Of a stretch of DNA of 64,000 nt, positions 26,990-36,540 are shown one piece after another (the first letter of the stretch is position 1; the number at the start of each line of letters is the position of its first letter). The notes under the pieces were generated by a model that was not told where the DNA came from, searched no databases, and saw only the letters and a list, made by a program, of their open reading frames with translations. Both the position numbers and the translations under genes were made by a program. The stretch comes from Acinetobacter amyesii (GTDB lineage: Bacteria; Pseudomonadota; Gammaproteobacteria; Pseudomonadales; Moraxellaceae), in NCBI RefSeq assembly GCF_002018365.1, contig NZ_MVKX01000004.1, positions 124,001 to 188,000 on the forward strand, in the 5' to 3' direction.

Positions 26990-27913
26990 ATGAAACTTTT
27001 GCATTACCTGATTCCTAGCCTATTTGTATTGGCACTCACTGGCTGTGATTCTGCAACCAAAACGCCTGCGACTACGACACCTACACCTGCCAAAGCACGT
27101 GAACCGGTGATCGCGATTGCGCTCGGTGGTGGCGGTGCCAAAGGTTTTGCACATATTGGTGTGCTTAAAGTGCTTGAATCGCACGGTATTAAACCTAAGA
27201 TTGTGACTGGGACCAGTGCGGGTAGTTTTGTCGGCAGCTTATATGCCAGCGGTAAAACGCCTTATCAAATGCAGCAATTGGCTCTGAACTTTAAAGAGTC
27301 TGATATTCGTGACTTAACCTTAAATAGCCAAGGTATTATTCAAGGGCAAAAACTGCAAGACTTTGTCAATAAAAACGTCGGCAATAAATCAATTGAACAG
27401 TTTCCAAAACGCTTTGCTGCTGTAGCCACCCGTTTGGATAATGGCAGCAAAACTGAATTTAACCGCGGCAATGCAGGCCAAGCGGTACGTGCATCGTGCA
27501 GTATTCCAAATGTATTTGTACCTGCGACCATTGCAGGGGTGAAATATGTCGATGGTGGCTTAGTCAGCCCGATTCCGGTGAAAACCGCACGTGATATGGG
27601 TGCAGATATTGTAATTGCAGTTGATATCTCTGCGCGTCCTGACGGTAGCAAAGCCGTAAGCATGTTTGGTTTACTCGATCAAACCATTAACATCATGGGA
27701 CAACAAAGTATTAATGAAGAACTGAAAAATGCCAATTTCGTGATTCAACCTAAAGTAGGACATATTGGGACACTCGATTTAAAGTCGAGCAATGCGACGA
27801 TTTTAGAAGGTGAAAAAGCCGCACAGCTTAAAGTGAATAGCATTATTAAGGCAATCGATAACTTTAAACAGTCTCCCGCGGCCTTTAAACCAGCACCAAA
27901 AGCGAAAATATAA
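26990..27913 (+). CDS. Patatin-like phospholipase lipoprotein
   Basis: A 307-residue protein with a lipoprotein signal ending LTGC (Cys19), then a Thr/Pro-rich linker, then the patatin domain. ALGGGGAKGFAHIGVL forms the oxyanion loop. GTSAG at 74-78 holds the nucleophile Ser76, and YVDGG holds Asp188, making the Ser-Asp dyad. This is the single-domain RssA/YchK-like size with an added lipid anchor, so it acts at a membrane in the periplasm. Expected activity is hydrolysis of acyl esters of phospholipids or thioesters. Likely shares a transcript with the upstream acyltransferase. Confidence 0.92.
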   Translation: MKLLHYLIPSLFVLALTGCDSATKTPATTTPTPAKAREPVIAIALGGGGAKGFAHIGVLKVLESHGIKPKIVTGTSAGSFVGSLYASGKTPYQMQQLALNFKESDIRDLTLNSQGIIQGQKLQDFVNKNVGNKSIEQFPKRFAAVATRLDNGSKTEFNRGNAGQAVRASCSIPNVFVPATIAGVKYVDGGLVSPIPVKTARDMGADIVIAVDISARPDGSKAVSMFGLLDQTINIMGQQSINEELKNANFVIQPKVGHIGTLDLKSSNATILEGEKAAQLKVNSIIKAIDNFKQSPAAFKPAPKAKI

Positions 27914-28012
27914 TTCAACGATTTTTTTTATATTCATTGAGTTATACATCTGCTACATTGATATAGATACTGGTTCATCTATATCAATTCACCCTTATAT
28001 AAGAGTAGATGT

Positions 28013-28492
28013 ATGGAATTTATTTTAGAACCTTGGCACTGGTTTGTATTGGGCGTCGCTTTGATGCTTTTTGAACTAATTTTGCCGTCTTTTGCTGCGC
28101 TATGGTTTGGCGTTTCCGCAATTTTGGTTGGGATCTTATATTGGATCTTTCCATCAATGGACTTTAATGTCCAAATTGTGGTTTGGATTATTTTTGCCGT
28201 GCTTTGCACATTTTTGTGGTTCAAATTTATTAAGCCTTTATCCATTGATAAAACCAAAGCAGGTCTGTCGCGTGAAGCGACGATTGGCCAAGTGGGTATG
28301 GTGATTCAAACCCAACTCAATCATGGCAGCGTTAAAGTTCGCTTCCCAATGCCTGTTTTAGGTTCAGACGAATGGCATTGCCGTACCCAAGATGCACTTC
28401 AAGTCGGTGATCGTGTTCGCGTGACCGATATTTTAGGCAATGATTTAGTCGTCCAACTGCACAGCAGCAACCACCCCACTGACAATCCATAA
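28013..28492 (+). CDS. NfeD family membrane protein
   Basis: A 159-residue protein with two or three membrane helices in the first 75 residues (FVLGVALMLFELILPSFAALWFGVSAILVGILYW, VVWIIFAVLCTFLWF) and a C-terminal OB-fold domain (IGQVGMVIQTQLNHGSVKVRFPM, VGDRVRVTDILGNDLVVQ). It is the short NfeD1b (YbbK) type without a protease domain. Immediately followed by the SPFH protein, the conserved partner. The pair is thought to help membrane microdomain or quality-control functions. Confidence 0.9.
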   Translation: MEFILEPWHWFVLGVALMLFELILPSFAALWFGVSAILVGILYWIFPSMDFNVQIVVWIIFAVLCTFLWFKFIKPLSIDKTKAGLSREATIGQVGMVIQTQLNHGSVKVRFPMPVLGSDEWHCRTQDALQVGDRVRVTDILGNDLVVQLHSSNHPTDNP

Positions 28493-28508
28493 ATAAGTGA
28501 GAAATGAC

Positions 28509-29363
28509 ATGTCTGGTGTTTCTATTGTTTTTTTAGCGCTCTTAGTTTTTGTAGCCGTCACCATTTTTAAAGGTGTTCGTATTGTTCCCCAAGGTTATAA
28601 ATGGATTGTTCAGCGTTTAGGTAAATACCATACCACGCTCAATCCGGGACTGAACTTTGTGATTCCCTATGTCGATGAAGTGGCTTATAAAGTCACAACC
28701 AAAGATATCGTGTTAGATATTCCCTCTCAGGAAGTGATCACACGTGACAACGCGGTACTGCTGATGAATGCTGTGGCTTATATCAATTTAACCACACCTG
28801 AAAAAGCAGTTTACGGTATTGAAAACTACACATGGGCAATTCAAAACTTAGTTCAAACCTCTTTACGTTCAATTGTCGGTGAAATGGACCTCGATGATGC
28901 ACTTTCATCGCGTGATCATATTAAGGCTAAACTTAAAGCCGCAATTTCTGACGATATCTCTGACTGGGGTATTACGCTTAAAACTGTAGAAATTCAAGAC
29001 ATTAAACCTTCTCATACCATGCAAGCGGCAATGGAAGAGCAAGCAGCAGCGGAACGTCAACGTCGTGCGACAGTGACCAAGGCAGACGGTGAAAAACAAG
29101 CGGCTATTTTAGAAGCGGATGGTCGTTTGGAAGCCTCTCGTCGTGATGCAGAAGCTCAAGTGGTACTGGCAGAGTCTTCTCAACGTGCAATTGAAATGGT
29201 GAGTTCAGCTGTCGGCGATAAAGAAATTCCAGTTGCATACTTACTGGGTGAACAATACGTCAAAGCCATGCAAGATATGGCTAAATCTAATAATGCCAAA
29301 ACTGTGGTATTACCTGCGGATGTACTGAATACGATTCGTGGTGTGATGGGACGTAATAACTAA
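28509..29363 (+). CDS. SPFH/stomatin-like protein, QmcA type
   Basis: A 284-residue protein with one N-terminal membrane helix (VSIVFLALLVFVAVTIF) and a PHB/SPFH domain beginning RIVPQGYKWIVQRLGKYHTTLNPGLNFVIPYVDEVAYKV. A long charged helix follows (MEEQAAAERQRRATVTKADGEKQAAILEADGRLEASR), used for oligomer formation. The frame opens with a GTG at 28497; ATG 28509, preceded by AGTGAGAA, is better placed. Partner of the NfeD gene 16 bases upstream, as in E. coli qmcA-ybbJ, and ended by a terminator. Acts as an inner-membrane scaffold. Confidence 0.92.
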   Translation: MSGVSIVFLALLVFVAVTIFKGVRIVPQGYKWIVQRLGKYHTTLNPGLNFVIPYVDEVAYKVTTKDIVLDIPSQEVITRDNAVLLMNAVAYINLTTPEKAVYGIENYTWAIQNLVQTSLRSIVGEMDLDDALSSRDHIKAKLKAAISDDISDWGITLKTVEIQDIKPSHTMQAAMEEQAAAERQRRATVTKADGEKQAAILEADGRLEASRRDAEAQVVLAESSQRAIEMVSSAVGDKEIPVAYLLGEQYVKAMQDMAKSNNAKTVVLPADVLNTIRGVMGRNN

Positions 29364-29379
29364 ATCTTTGCATTAATTA

Positions 29380-29408
29380 AAATGGGTCGTGACATACGGC
29401 CCATTTTT
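29380..29408 (+). terminator. Intrinsic terminator of the nfeD-SPFH pair
   Basis: AAATGGGTCGT/ACGGCCCATTT with one internal T-G mismatch, loop GACAT, and a T tail. Confidence 0.8.
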
Positions 29409-29574
29409 ATGCCCAAAACAAAAAAGAAGGCAAAGTTTGTGAATTTATGTTTAAATTTCACGTTATTTTTTTGACGTTTTAGGACTTATCGTTCGATTTC
29501 ACCTACTTGGCTTAGGCAAATCCCATCGAGTCCCCTAATTAAACGCAATTGTCCAACGCCAAAGCGGATACCGT

Positions 29575-31065
29575 ATGAGCTCCCTGAATCCCACCCTAAT
29601 TACCTTTCTCTTTTATATTGTCGCCATGGTCGTGATCGGTTTACTTGCATACCGTGCGACCAGTAACTTTTCTGACTACATTTTAGGTGGCCGCCGACTA
29701 GGGAGCTTTGTCACTGCCCTTTCTGCAGGTGCATCGGATATGAGTGGTTGGTTGCTCATGGGTCTTCCGGGTGCGATTTATCTTTCAGGTTTATCTGAAA
29801 TGTGGATTGCAATTGGTCTGATCATCGGTGCTTGGCTCAACTGGCTACTTGTGGCAGGTCGTCTCCGTGTACATACCGAAGTTCAAAATAATGCCTTGAC
29901 CCTACCTGACTATTTCTCAAATCGTTTTAACGATCAAAAGAAAATCTTACGTATCGTGTCAGCGGTGATTATTTTGATTTTCTTCGCTATTTACTGTGCT
30001 TCAGGCATGGTTGCTGGCGCTCGATTATTTGAAAGTATGTTTGGTATGTCGTATAGCACTGCGCTTTGGATCAGTGCCATCGCAACAGTGAGCTATGTGT
30101 TTATTGGTGGCTTCCTTGCTGTGAGTTGGACCGATACCATTCAAGCGGGCTTTATGATTTTTGCCTTGCTGCTTACCCCTATCGTGGTTATGTTATCGTT
30201 CTCTGATTTAACCCAGTTCACTCTGGCACTAGAAGCAGCACGCCCTCAAGCCATGGATGTATTTGCTGATTTAAGTTTTGTCGCGATTATGTCTTTGTTG
30301 GCATGGGGGTTAGGCTATTTCGGTCAACCGCATATCTTAGTGCGTTTCATGGCAGCAGATTCGGTTAAATCGATTCCCAATGCACGCCGTATTGGTATGA
30401 CATGGATGACACTCTGCCTCGGTGGCGCAGTTGCAGCAGGCTTCTTCGGTATTGCTTATTTCCAACAGCATCCAGAACTGGCAGGTGTCGTTACAGCAAA
30501 CCCTGAAACGGTCTTTATGGAATTGACTAAAATTCTATTTAACCCATGGGTTGCAGGTATTGTACTGGCTGCGATTTTAGCTGCGATCATGAGTACCCTC
30601 AGCTGTCAGCTTTTAGTCTGCTCAAGTACATTAACTGAAGACTTTTATAAATCATTCTTACGCAAAAATGCTTCACAAAAAGAATTGGTTTGGGTCGGCC
30701 GTTTCATGGTGTTAATGATTGCGCTTCTTGCGATCTATATGGCGGGTAATCCAGACTCTAAAGTCCTTGGTCTCGTAGCATATGCATGGGCAGGCTTCGG
30801 TGCTGCATTTGGCCCACTGATTATCATGTCATTGTTCTGGAAACGTATGACATTGAACGGTGCTTTAGCCGGTATGGTGGTTGGTGCAGTCATGGTCATT
30901 CTATGGAAAAACCTCTGGGGCGATACAGGCGTTTATGAAATTATTCCGGGCTTCATCTGCTCACTACTTGCAATCATCATTGTAAGCTTAATGGGCAAAG
31001 CACCATCTGCTGAAGTTACTGAAAAATTTGAAGAAGCAGATCGTATCTATAAAGAAAGTATTTAA
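29575..31065 (+). CDS. putP: Sodium/proline symporter PutP
   Basis: A 496-residue solute:sodium symporter with about thirteen membrane segments. Diagnostic sequences: DYILGGRRLGSFVTALSAGASDMSGWLLMGLPGA, covering the sodium-site helix; NALTLPDYFSNRF; GFLAVSWTDTIQA; and GYFGQPHILVRFMA. The length is almost that of E. coli PutP (502). It imports proline with sodium for use as carbon and nitrogen source or osmolyte. No putA is adjacent, so it is a stand-alone unit bounded by terminators. ATG 29575 leaves a normal short N-terminus. Confidence 0.94.
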   Translation: MSSLNPTLITFLFYIVAMVVIGLLAYRATSNFSDYILGGRRLGSFVTALSAGASDMSGWLLMGLPGAIYLSGLSEMWIAIGLIIGAWLNWLLVAGRLRVHTEVQNNALTLPDYFSNRFNDQKKILRIVSAVIILIFFAIYCASGMVAGARLFESMFGMSYSTALWISAIATVSYVFIGGFLAVSWTDTIQAGFMIFALLLTPIVVMLSFSDLTQFTLALEAARPQAMDVFADLSFVAIMSLLAWGLGYFGQPHILVRFMAADSVKSIPNARRIGMTWMTLCLGGAVAAGFFGIAYFQQHPELAGVVTANPETVFMELTKILFNPWVAGIVLAAILAAIMSTLSCQLLVCSSTLTEDFYKSFLRKNASQKELVWVGRFMVLMIALLAIYMAGNPDSKVLGLVAYAWAGFGAAFGPLIIMSLFWKRMTLNGALAGMVVGAVMVILWKNLWGDTGVYEIIPGFICSLLAIIIVSLMGKAPSAEVTEKFEEADRIYKESI

Positions 31066-31108
31066 GACCAATAGCACTTAAATTTAAGCTCTAAGTTTTA
31101 ATATCTGC

Positions 31109-31135
31109 AAAAAAGGACGCCTAGCGTCCTTTTTT
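31109..31135 (+). terminator. Intrinsic terminator of putP
   Basis: AAAAAAGGACGC/GCGTCCTTTTTT with a three-base loop. Confidence 0.9.
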
Positions 31136-31207
31136 GTTTTTTATCATGTCATCCATTTAGATATTACTTAGAGGTTTATTGACTTCTGTTCCAAATGTAC
31201 TTGATAT

Positions 31208-31243
31208 AAAAAAGCCCACAACATGTTACATGGGTGGGCTAAT
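31208..31243 (-). terminator. Intrinsic terminator of the polyprenyl synthase gene
   Basis: On the minus strand AGCCCAC/GTGGGCT with an inner CATGT/ACATG stem and a run of T residues; it lies 18 bases after the stop codon. Confidence 0.8.
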
Positions 31244-31260
31244 GTCTTTACTGCGTCATA

Positions 31261-32175
31261 TTAACTTTGACGTTTTAATAAAAACTGCGTGATCTTGAGT
31301 AATTCTGCCGCGTCTTCTGCAAAATAATCCAAAGCTTGAAGCGCTTGTGCATGTAATTCTTCTGCATAAGCTTGCGCTTGATCGAGACCCATCAACGCAG
31401 GGTATGTGGATTTATCCACTTGTTGATCTTTACCCGCTGTTTTACCCAATGCCTCAGTATCAGCAATAATATCTAAAATATCATCTTGCACCTGAAAGGC
31501 TAAACCAATCGCGAGACCAAATTCGCGGAGTTTAGGAATGGCTTGATCTGTGCCATTAAATATCGTCACTGCAGCCATCATGATTGCGGCAGAAATTAAA
31601 GCACCGGTTTTATTTCGATGAATATTTTCTAGTTCATCCTGACTGACATGCTTGCCTTCCGCTTGTAAGTCTAGGACTTGTCCATTGACCATTTTTGAAG
31701 TTGCAGTCGCTAAAATTTGCATTTGCTTCAAGATGATCGGCGCTTCAACGGCTGGGCCTTGATCAAATAAACGGCTGCCTAAAACTTCAAATGCCATCGA
31801 TTGTAAAATATCGCCAGCAAGTAAGGCCGTATCTTCACCAAAAGCCACATGACAGGTTGGTTGACCGCGACGAAGTAAATCATTGTCCATACACGGCAAA
31901 TCATCGTGTGCCAATGAATAGCAATGAATAAATTCAATCGCCACCGCAGCACGGCGTACGGCTGCAAAATTGGTATTGGGTTTTAACGCTGCTGTTGCAT
32001 AACAAAGTGCCGGTCGAACGCGTTTTCCACCCAACATCACAGCATGATACACCGCCCCTTTTAATGGTTCTGGAATTGAAAATGCATCAAGCGCTGTCAG
32101 TAAATCCTGCTGAATACGCTGCTGCGCTTCTGTCAGGGCATGTGTGGAAACGTCTGTTAAAGAAGACACATTCAC
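31261..32175 (-). CDS. ispA: Farnesyl diphosphate synthase IspA (short-chain polyprenyl synthase)
   Basis: A 304-residue all-helical prenyltransferase. The two aspartate-rich motifs are DDLPCMDND at 91-99 and DDILD at 231-235. GGKRVRPAL at about 49-57 binds isopentenyl diphosphate. The first motif has the two extra residues of bacterial type II FPP synthases, as in E. coli IspA (299 residues). It makes C15 farnesyl diphosphate for undecaprenyl phosphate, ubiquinone and haem O. The frame starts with GTG at 32175; a second GTG two codons on (32169) has GAGG at the right distance and may be the true start. No dxs or xseB beside it, unlike E. coli. Confidence 0.92.
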   Translation of the reverse strand: MNVSSLTDVSTHALTEAQQRIQQDLLTALDAFSIPEPLKGAVYHAVMLGGKRVRPALCYATAALKPNTNFAAVRRAAVAIEFIHCYSLAHDDLPCMDNDLLRRGQPTCHVAFGEDTALLAGDILQSMAFEVLGSRLFDQGPAVEAPIILKQMQILATATSKMVNGQVLDLQAEGKHVSQDELENIHRNKTGALISAAIMMAAVTIFNGTDQAIPKLREFGLAIGLAFQVQDDILDIIADTEALGKTAGKDQQVDKSTYPALMGLDQAQAYAEELHAQALQALDYFAEDAAELLKITQFLLKRQS

Positions 32176-32299
32176 CTCAAATACTTTAAATATTTAACTG
32201 CTTCGTTCATTAGCAAATCGACTGCCAATGTTTTCTGTCAATTTTGACCTGTTGCATCATACTGCTTTCTCAAATCTTTCTCTATGTTACGGCCTAAAT

Positions 32300-33277
32300 C
32301 TATGTGTTTTTCCCACAGTCTGATGGTTTTTTAAATGTCGTTTCCTCAAATAGCGCCACATTTTGTCCATCATTAAAACAGGTACAATTTTTCGAGCCTT
32401 TCTTGGCTTGATATAAAGCCTGATCGGCACGTGCCAATGTTTCAAAAAATGACTCCGTACCATCCCACAAGGCCACTCCGCATGAGATACTCAGTTGTAG
32501 AGCTTTATCCGTATAACTCATCGAAGAAGTATAGATTTGCTCACAACATTGTTGTGCAATCGAACATGCAGTCGATATAGCCGTGCGTGGCAAAATCATT
32601 GCAAACTCTTCCCCACCCATGCGATATATTTGTGCATCTGCGTGTTGACTAATTTGCATCCTTAAAAGCTGCGCACTTTTTCTTAAAACTTCATCGCCAA
32701 ACGCATGACCGTAGATATCATTGATTTGCTTAAAATTGTCTAAATCGAGCATCATCAAACAAATTTCATCGGCTTGTTCAACCGCGAAGCTTTTTTGCCA
32801 CTGAGAAAGGTCTAAATCAAAACCTCGTCGATTTTTTATCCCTGTCAGATAATCAAAATAAACTTGTTGTTCGAGTTGTTGGTTATGTTTCAACAGCGAT
32901 AATTCGAATTGCTTTAAATTTGTAATGTCCGCACAGCACAACAGCACATGTTCCAAATCGCCACTTTGTTGAAACTTTGGTTTGAGCGTGAACCAATAAT
33001 GCCGTTCATTTTCACTATACATAAAGGGTTCAATGCTATCGTTCTCTAAACAGCGTAAATCAAACTCAGAACTTGTGGCTTTGGTCTTTTGCTGCATCAC
33101 AGACACGTGATTTAATACGATATCTTGTAAGTCTGACTGAAATCGATGTTTAAATATTTGATTGGCGCATATCAGCTCAGCTGTCGCAGAAAATAACGCA
33201 GCAGGCATTGGCAACGCTTCTAATACAGCCAATTGTTCAGTAGGTAGGTCCGATTTTATTAAGTCTTTTTTAAGCAT
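32300..33277 (-). CDS. PAS-GGDEF diguanylate cyclase, soluble
   Basis: A 325-residue protein with no membrane segment. A PAS-like sensor domain occupies about residues 18-125 (LEALPMPAALFSATAELICANQIFKHRF ... HVLLCCADITNLKQF). A short helix leads into the GGDEF domain, with YFDYLTGIKNRRGFDLDL, MMLDLDNFKQINDIYGHAFGDE and active-site GGEEF at about 221-225. The position of the inhibitory RxxD is occupied by HADA, so product inhibition at the I-site is not expected, unlike the other cyclase in this window. ATG 33277 is preferred to the TTG at 33313. A cytosolic signal-sensing c-di-GMP source. Confidence 0.9.
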   Translation of the reverse strand: MLKKDLIKSDLPTEQLAVLEALPMPAALFSATAELICANQIFKHRFQSDLQDIVLNHVSVMQQKTKATSSEFDLRCLENDSIEPFMYSENERHYWFTLKPKFQQSGDLEHVLLCCADITNLKQFELSLLKHNQQLEQQVYFDYLTGIKNRRGFDLDLSQWQKSFAVEQADEICLMMLDLDNFKQINDIYGHAFGDEVLRKSAQLLRMQISQHADAQIYRMGGEEFAMILPRTAISTACSIAQQCCEQIYTSSMSYTDKALQLSISCGVALWDGTESFFETLARADQALYQAKKGSKNCTCFNDGQNVALFEETTFKKPSDCGKNT

Positions 33278-33432
33278 GGTTTCGCTACTTTTTTTCAGGG
33301 TAAAGCTACGCAAAATGCTAACAAAATTAATCTGACATAAATCACAGAAACTTTCTAATATTAAATGCAGTTCATATTATATAAAAATATATACCAATTC
33401 ATGATTTGCTTATTCATATAAAAGATAAAGGC

Positions 33433-33460
33433 AAAAAAAAGCCCCTGCAAAGCAGAGGCT
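33433..33460 (-). terminator. Intrinsic terminator of the PrpF-type gene
   Basis: On the minus strand AGCCTCTGC/GCAGGGGCT (one mismatch), loop TTT, then eight T residues. Confidence 0.85.
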
Positions 33461-33484
33461 GATTTCAAATGAGATGTTAAATGC

Positions 33485-34675
33485 TTAATCCAAACTATCC
33501 GCAGGTATGCGCACCCAGCCTTCCATTAAGACACGCGCACTTCGGCTCATCACGGCTTTTTTAACGACCCACTGACCATTTTCATAAATTGCTTGCGCAC
33601 CTACACGTAGCGTCCCAGATGGATGTCCAAAACGCACAGCTTCTCGCTCCCCACCACCCGCGGCTAAGTTCACAAGCGTCCCCGGTATCGCCGCAGCTGT
33701 ACCAATGGCAACTGCCGCTGTGCCCATCATGGCATGATGCAGTTTCCCCATCGATAAGGCACGAACCAATAAGTCCGTATCTTGTTCTGAAATTTGTTTA
33801 GAACTCGAAGATATATAGGCTTTCGGCTTTGAAACAAATGCAATCTTTGGGGTATGTTGACGCTGTTCTGCTTCAGCAATATCTGAAATCAAACCCATTT
33901 GTTGTGCGCCATAAGCACGAATTTTTTCAAAACGGGCCAATGCCTTGGCATCACCATTGATCGCATCTTGCAGTTCAGTGCCGATATAACCAATATCTTC
34001 TGCATTTAAGAAGATCGTTGGAATACCTGCATTAATAAATGTTGCAGGGAAACTGCCTTCATCGGGTACGGTTAAGGTATCGACCAAATTCCCTGTAGGG
34101 AACATAGCGCCGCCATCTTCACCATCATCTGCGGGGTCTAAAAATTCAATTTGAACTTCGGCTGCTGGGAAGGTCACACCATCTAGTTCAAAATCACCGG
34201 TTTCTTGTACTGCACCATCAGTAATAGGTACATGCGCAATAATGGTTTTTTGAATATTGGCTTGCCAAATGCGAACTGTACACAAACCATTTTCAGGAAT
34301 ACGTGATGCCTCAACCAAACCATTAGAAATGGCAAATGCACCAACAGCGGCTGTTAAGTTTCCGCAGTTACCACTCCAGTCGACAAATGCTTTATCTATC
34401 GACACTTGTCCAAATAGATAGTCTACATCATGCTCAGGCTGTGAACTTTTTGCCAAAATCACGGTTTTACTGGTACTTGAAGTCGCCCCCCCCATCCCAT
34501 CAATTTGTTTGCCATAAGGATCTGGACTGCCAATCACACGCAATAAAAGTTGGTCGCGAACTTTTCCCGCTTGTTGTGCTGCAAGCGGCAAATCATCTAG
34601 CTTGAAAAACACACCTTTACTTGTACCACCACGCATATAAGTCGCTGCAATCTTAATTTGGGGAGCAAAACTCAT
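33485..34675 (-). CDS. PrpF-family isomerase (2-methylaconitate or related)
   Basis: A 396-residue protein with the PrpF N-terminus (AATYMRGGTSKGVFFKLDDLP), GMGGATSSTSKTVI, DWSGNCGNLTAAVGAFAI and the C-terminal half-repeat KLHHAMMGTAAVAIG with RFGHPSGTL. The size equals Shewanella PrpF (about 397), which isomerises 2-methylaconitate in the AcnD branch of the methylcitrate cycle. The same family includes oxalomesaconate tautomerases. Here the gene stands alone, without prpB, prpC or acnD, so the exact substrate is uncertain. The frame extends to a TTG at 34747, but ATG 34675 with AAGGATTC upstream gives the family length. Divergent from an amino-acid permease. Confidence 0.88.
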   Translation of the reverse strand: MSFAPQIKIAATYMRGGTSKGVFFKLDDLPLAAQQAGKVRDQLLLRVIGSPDPYGKQIDGMGGATSSTSKTVILAKSSQPEHDVDYLFGQVSIDKAFVDWSGNCGNLTAAVGAFAISNGLVEASRIPENGLCTVRIWQANIQKTIIAHVPITDGAVQETGDFELDGVTFPAAEVQIEFLDPADDGEDGGAMFPTGNLVDTLTVPDEGSFPATFINAGIPTIFLNAEDIGYIGTELQDAINGDAKALARFEKIRAYGAQQMGLISDIAEAEQRQHTPKIAFVSKPKAYISSSSKQISEQDTDLLVRALSMGKLHHAMMGTAAVAIGTAAAIPGTLVNLAAGGGEREAVRFGHPSGTLRVGAQAIYENGQWVVKKAVMSRSARVLMEGWVRIPADSLD

Positions 34676-35005
34676 TTTTATTGAATCCTTAATCTTTATC
34701 ATTGTGTTTTGGCAGAGCGTTCTTTTCTGCGCTTTTGCATCATACAATGTTTAATTGAAGTTTTAACAATCACATGACTTAAGTATAAAAAAACTACATT
34801 CGATACCTTTTCCATATAAAGCCAAGTATCAGAATTTCAATTAAAATAAAATTAATCTATTGATTCATAAATTTTTAATTCAGCATTTAAAACAAAAAAT
34901 AGGTTATCAAACCTATAAATATTTTTCATAAATTTTGAGCTACTAGGCTATTCATTCTCTATACATTACAATTACCAAAATTAAACCATTCTCGGGAAGA
35001 GTAAC

Positions 35006-36394
35006 TTGACTACCAATTCCTCCGAACTCAAGCGTGGCTTAAAGAATCGTCATATTCAATTGATCGCCATGGGTGGTGCAATTGGTACAGGCTTATTCTT
35101 GGGCTCAGCGCATGTGATTCAATCTGCTGGACCATCCATTATTCTCGGCTACGCCATTGGCGGTCTGATCGCCTTTCTAATTATGCGTCAGTTGGGTGAA
35201 ATGATCGTCCATGAACCTGTAGCAGGTTCATTTAGCCATTTTGCATATAAATATTGGGGGAAATTTCCAGGTTTCTTAACAGGTTGGAACTACTGGATTC
35301 TCTATATTTTAGTGGCAATGACAGAACTCACTGCTGTTGCGAAATACATCAACTACTGGTGGCCTCATATTCCAGCGTGGGCATCTGTACTGTTCTTCTT
35401 CGTGATCATTACTTTAGTAAACTTAGGTAATGTGAAGTTTTATGGTGAATCTGAGTTTTGGCTGTCGATTATTAAAGTCACTGCAGTTATTTCGATGATC
35501 GTATTTGGTTTGTATTTGCTACTTACTGCAGATGCCAACTCAACAGCATCATTTACCAACTTATGGAGTCAGGGCGGTTTCTTCCCAAATGGTTTTGAAG
35601 GCTTATTCTTCATGCTGGCTTTCTTGATGTTCGCCTTCGGTGGTATTGAACTGATTGGTATGGCGGCAGCGGAAGCTGAAAATCCAAAAGAAACTATTCC
35701 TAAAGCGATTAACCAAGTTGTTTTCCGTATTTTGATTTTCTACGTGGGTTCTTTAACTATTCTATTGTCACTTGTGCCATGGAATCAGCTTGAACTAGGT
35801 GGTTTAGACAAAAGTCCATTTGTGATGATCTTTAGCCAACTGGGTATTGATTGGGCTGCACATTTACTGAACTTCATTATTTTAACTGCAGCTCTGTCTG
35901 TTTATAACAGCGGTATGTATGCCAATAGCCGTATGCTTTACAGCTTGGCGAAGCAAGGTAATGCACCAAAAGTTTTCGCAAAAACCAACAAAAGTGGCGT
36001 GCCAATTCCAGCGGTATTACTTTCTGCAGTACTAATTTTCGGTTGTGTACTCCTAAACTACTTCGTACCTGAAGATGCGCTTGGTCACTTAATGTATGTG
36101 GTTGTTGGTGCGCTTGTCCTGAACTGGGCGATGATTACCATGACTCACTTACAGTTCCGTCGTGCAAAACGTATTTTGAATTTTACAACCTCATATCCTG
36201 CACTTTGGGCACCAGTCAGCAACTACATTGTTCTGATCTTTATTGCTTTAGTTCTCTTTATTATGTGGACTCAGGGCTTTATGGAATCTGTGCTGATGAT
36301 CCCTGTTTGGATTACAGTCATGTTATTAATGTTTAACTATCTTAATCCAAAAGATTTGAGCGACATTGACCCCAATGAAGTTCATAAAGACTAA
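35006..36394 (+). CDS. Amino-acid permease, AAT/APC family
   Basis: A 462-residue inner-membrane carrier with twelve membrane segments. The N-terminal LKRGLKNRHIQLIAMGGAIG followed by TGLFLGSA is the consensus of the AroP/PheP/ProY/GabP group, and GEMIVHEPVAGSFSHFAYKYWG is another family block. The substrate (aromatic amino acids, proline, GABA or others) cannot be picked from sequence. It begins with a TTG at 35006 preceded by GGGAAGAG at good spacing; no ATG lies nearby. The divergent PrpF-type gene may point to a shared catabolic role. Followed by a strong terminator and a tRNA. Confidence 0.9.
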   Translation: MTTNSSELKRGLKNRHIQLIAMGGAIGTGLFLGSAHVIQSAGPSIILGYAIGGLIAFLIMRQLGEMIVHEPVAGSFSHFAYKYWGKFPGFLTGWNYWILYILVAMTELTAVAKYINYWWPHIPAWASVLFFFVIITLVNLGNVKFYGESEFWLSIIKVTAVISMIVFGLYLLLTADANSTASFTNLWSQGGFFPNGFEGLFFMLAFLMFAFGGIELIGMAAAEAENPKETIPKAINQVVFRILIFYVGSLTILLSLVPWNQLELGGLDKSPFVMIFSQLGIDWAAHLLNFIILTAALSVYNSGMYANSRMLYSLAKQGNAPKVFAKTNKSGVPIPAVLLSAVLIFGCVLLNYFVPEDALGHLMYVVVGALVLNWAMITMTHLQFRRAKRILNFTTSYPALWAPVSNYIVLIFIALVLFIMWTQGFMESVLMIPVWITVMLLMFNYLNPKDLSDIDPNEVHKD

Positions 36395-36401
36395 GTAATT
36401 T

Positions 36402-36435
36402 AAAAAGTTATTGTTTCGGCAATAACTTTTTTTTT
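36402..36435 (+). terminator. Intrinsic terminator of the amino-acid permease gene
   Basis: AAAAAGTTATTG/CAATAACTTTTT, loop TTTCGG, T tail. Confidence 0.9.
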
Positions 36436-36467
36436 AGCTAAAATAGGAGTACATTAGCCTCCGTCTT

Positions 36468-36540
36468 GCGCTCTTAGCTTAACTGGATAGAGCAGTTGCC
36501 TCCTAAGCGACCGACGTGGGTTCGAGTCCCGCAGAGCGCA
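36468..36540 (+). tRNA. tRNA-Arg (anticodon CCT)
   Basis: 73 bases that fold into a full cloverleaf: acceptor GCGCTCT/AGAGCGC, D-stem GCTT/GAGC, anticodon stem GTTGC/GCGAC with loop CTCCTAA (anticodon CCT), a four-base variable loop, T-stem GTGGG/CCCGC with loop TTCGAGT, discriminator A. No CCA is encoded. Reads AGG codons. Confidence 0.95.
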
